DNA of 6,332 nt. It comes from an uncultured Collinsella sp. (GTDB taxonomy: Bacteria; Actinomycetota; Coriobacteriia; Coriobacteriales; Coriobacteriaceae). The notes under the pieces are model-generated. The model saw only the letters and a program-made list of their open reading frames with translations, was not told where the DNA came from and made no database searches. The position numbers and the translations under genes were made by a program. Below are positions 5,684-6,332 of the stretch, one piece after another (the stretch's first letter is position 1; each line of letters opens with the position of its first letter). The stretch is from NCBI GenBank assembly GCA_900552735.1, contig USBA01000114.1:1-6332 (forward strand). The letters are read 5' to 3'.

Positions 5684-6332
5684 TTATTCCACGCGCTCCA
5701 ACAGTCGATACTTGCGGTTGCGGCTCGTCGCCGGCGCCGTGGGCTCAAGCTCGCCTTGAGCAATGAGCGCGTTGACGCGCGACCTAACCTGGGAAATTGT
5801 GAGCCCCGTGCGCTCTGCCAGCTCACGCGTCCCCAGCTCGCCGTAGTGTTTGAGTGCCGTCACAATTAAGCCCCCGCCATGATCGACCGGCTCGATCTTT
5901 GAACGGTAAAGTACGACCTTGAACCGATCGAACCCCGGGCAGAACAGGGGCTCGGCCAGACCATGCGCGCGCATGGCATCGATCATCATCGGGATGCCCG
6001 AGCCATTGCCCTCAGCCGGCGAACCTGCGCCATCCGGCAGCGGGACAATCGACATGAGTTTCACGAGCGTCGCGTTACGGCATCGGGAGCTGCCGTCAAA
6101 CAAGTTCTCGCGAGTCTTTCCCCCGTAAAGGCCGCCAGGATTCGTCACCTCGACACGATCGTCAAAGACGTCGACGGTAATCGATTGTCCACAGAACCGA
6201 TCCCCGTATTCTCGATGGATTACGGCGTTGGCGATTGCCTCGCGCAGGACTTCCTCGGGAATCTCCAGCGAGTCGACACGCGAGACGCCTTGGATCGTCG
6301 AGGTTCGCCGCAAATTCTTGGCGATTGCCGCG
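5684..6332 (-). CDS. ATP-binding protein with RecG-C/HATPase_c_4-type domain and winged-helix C-terminus (5' end off the window)
   Basis: The frame is open to the window edge, so the N-terminal part, usually an AlbA_2/Schlafen-type DNA- or nucleic-acid-binding domain in this architecture, is missing. A TTG at 6311-6313 could be read as a start, but the in-frame residues before it (AAIAKNLRR) continue the family pattern, so I treat the gene as partial. Counting from that TTG, the GHKL-like nucleotide site is visible: EAIANAVIHREY (25-36, with E25 and N29), DDRVEVTNPGGL (51-62), and GNGSGIPMM (102-110). Residues 147-207 form a winged helix-turn-helix (TRELAERTGLTISQVRSRVNALIAQG). Such proteins are annotated as ATP-binding proteins or putative transcriptional regulators; their cellular target is usually unknown. 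It converges with the 163-aa gene and stops with TAA at 5684-5686. The family call is solid and the role is not. Confidence 0.85.
   Translation of the reverse strand, partial: AAIAKNLRRTSTIQGVSRVDSLEIPEEVLREAIANAVIHREYGDRFCGQSITVDVFDDRVEVTNPGGLYGGKTRENLFDGSSRCRNATLVKLMSIVPLPDGAGSPAEGNGSGIPMMIDAMRAHGLAEPLFCPGFDRFKVVLYRSKIEPVDHGGGLIVTALKHYGELGTRELAERTGLTISQVRSRVNALIAQGELEPTAPATSRNRKYRLLERVE

Overview
The window looks like a high-GC, gene-dense stretch of a gut actinobacterium, probably a Coriobacteriia member such as Collinsella. That placement rests on codon and base-composition style and on the look of the proteins, not on a marker gene. The flanking genes are ordinary chromosomal genes. The centre is a compact accessory module, a type II restriction-modification (R-M) system.

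Layout. Bases 1-717 (minus strand) hold the N-terminal 239 residues of an EamA/DMT-type membrane transporter whose 3' end lies outside the window. Bases 1007-1081 are a complete tRNA-Val(GAC) with encoded CCA, a good upstream promoter (949-977) and a strong intrinsic terminator (1090-1126). Bases 1308-1994 (plus) encode a 228-residue protein with an N-terminal DUF5710-like domain and two CxxC pairs. Bases 2050-3555 (minus) encode a 501-residue Sau3AI/MutH-family restriction endonuclease. Bases 3705-4967 (plus) encode a 420-residue C5-cytosine DNA methyltransferase. The two are transcribed divergently from a 149-bp AT-rich spacer. An intrinsic terminator (4980-5012) closes the methyltransferase gene. 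Bases 5092-5583 (plus) encode an unrecognised 163-residue protein. Bases 5684-6332 (minus) hold the C-terminal part of an ATP-binding protein with a RecG-C/HATPase_c_4-type fold and a winged-helix end, cut by the window edge.

How it works together. The endonuclease and methyltransferase form a self-contained R-M pair. By family resemblance both are predicted to act at GATC, the enzyme cutting unmodified DNA and the methyltransferase protecting host sites as 5-methylcytosine. There is no controller-protein gene, and the methyltransferase has no N-terminal helix-turn-helix. The most interesting part is therefore the spacer between the genes: it carries four GATC sites within 93 bp and a two-tier inverted repeat whose inner and outer arms share exactly the same centre (3631.5). 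This suggests control by methylation state or by a symmetric DNA-binding protein. No wholly new system is evident; the unusual regulatory spacer is the best lead.
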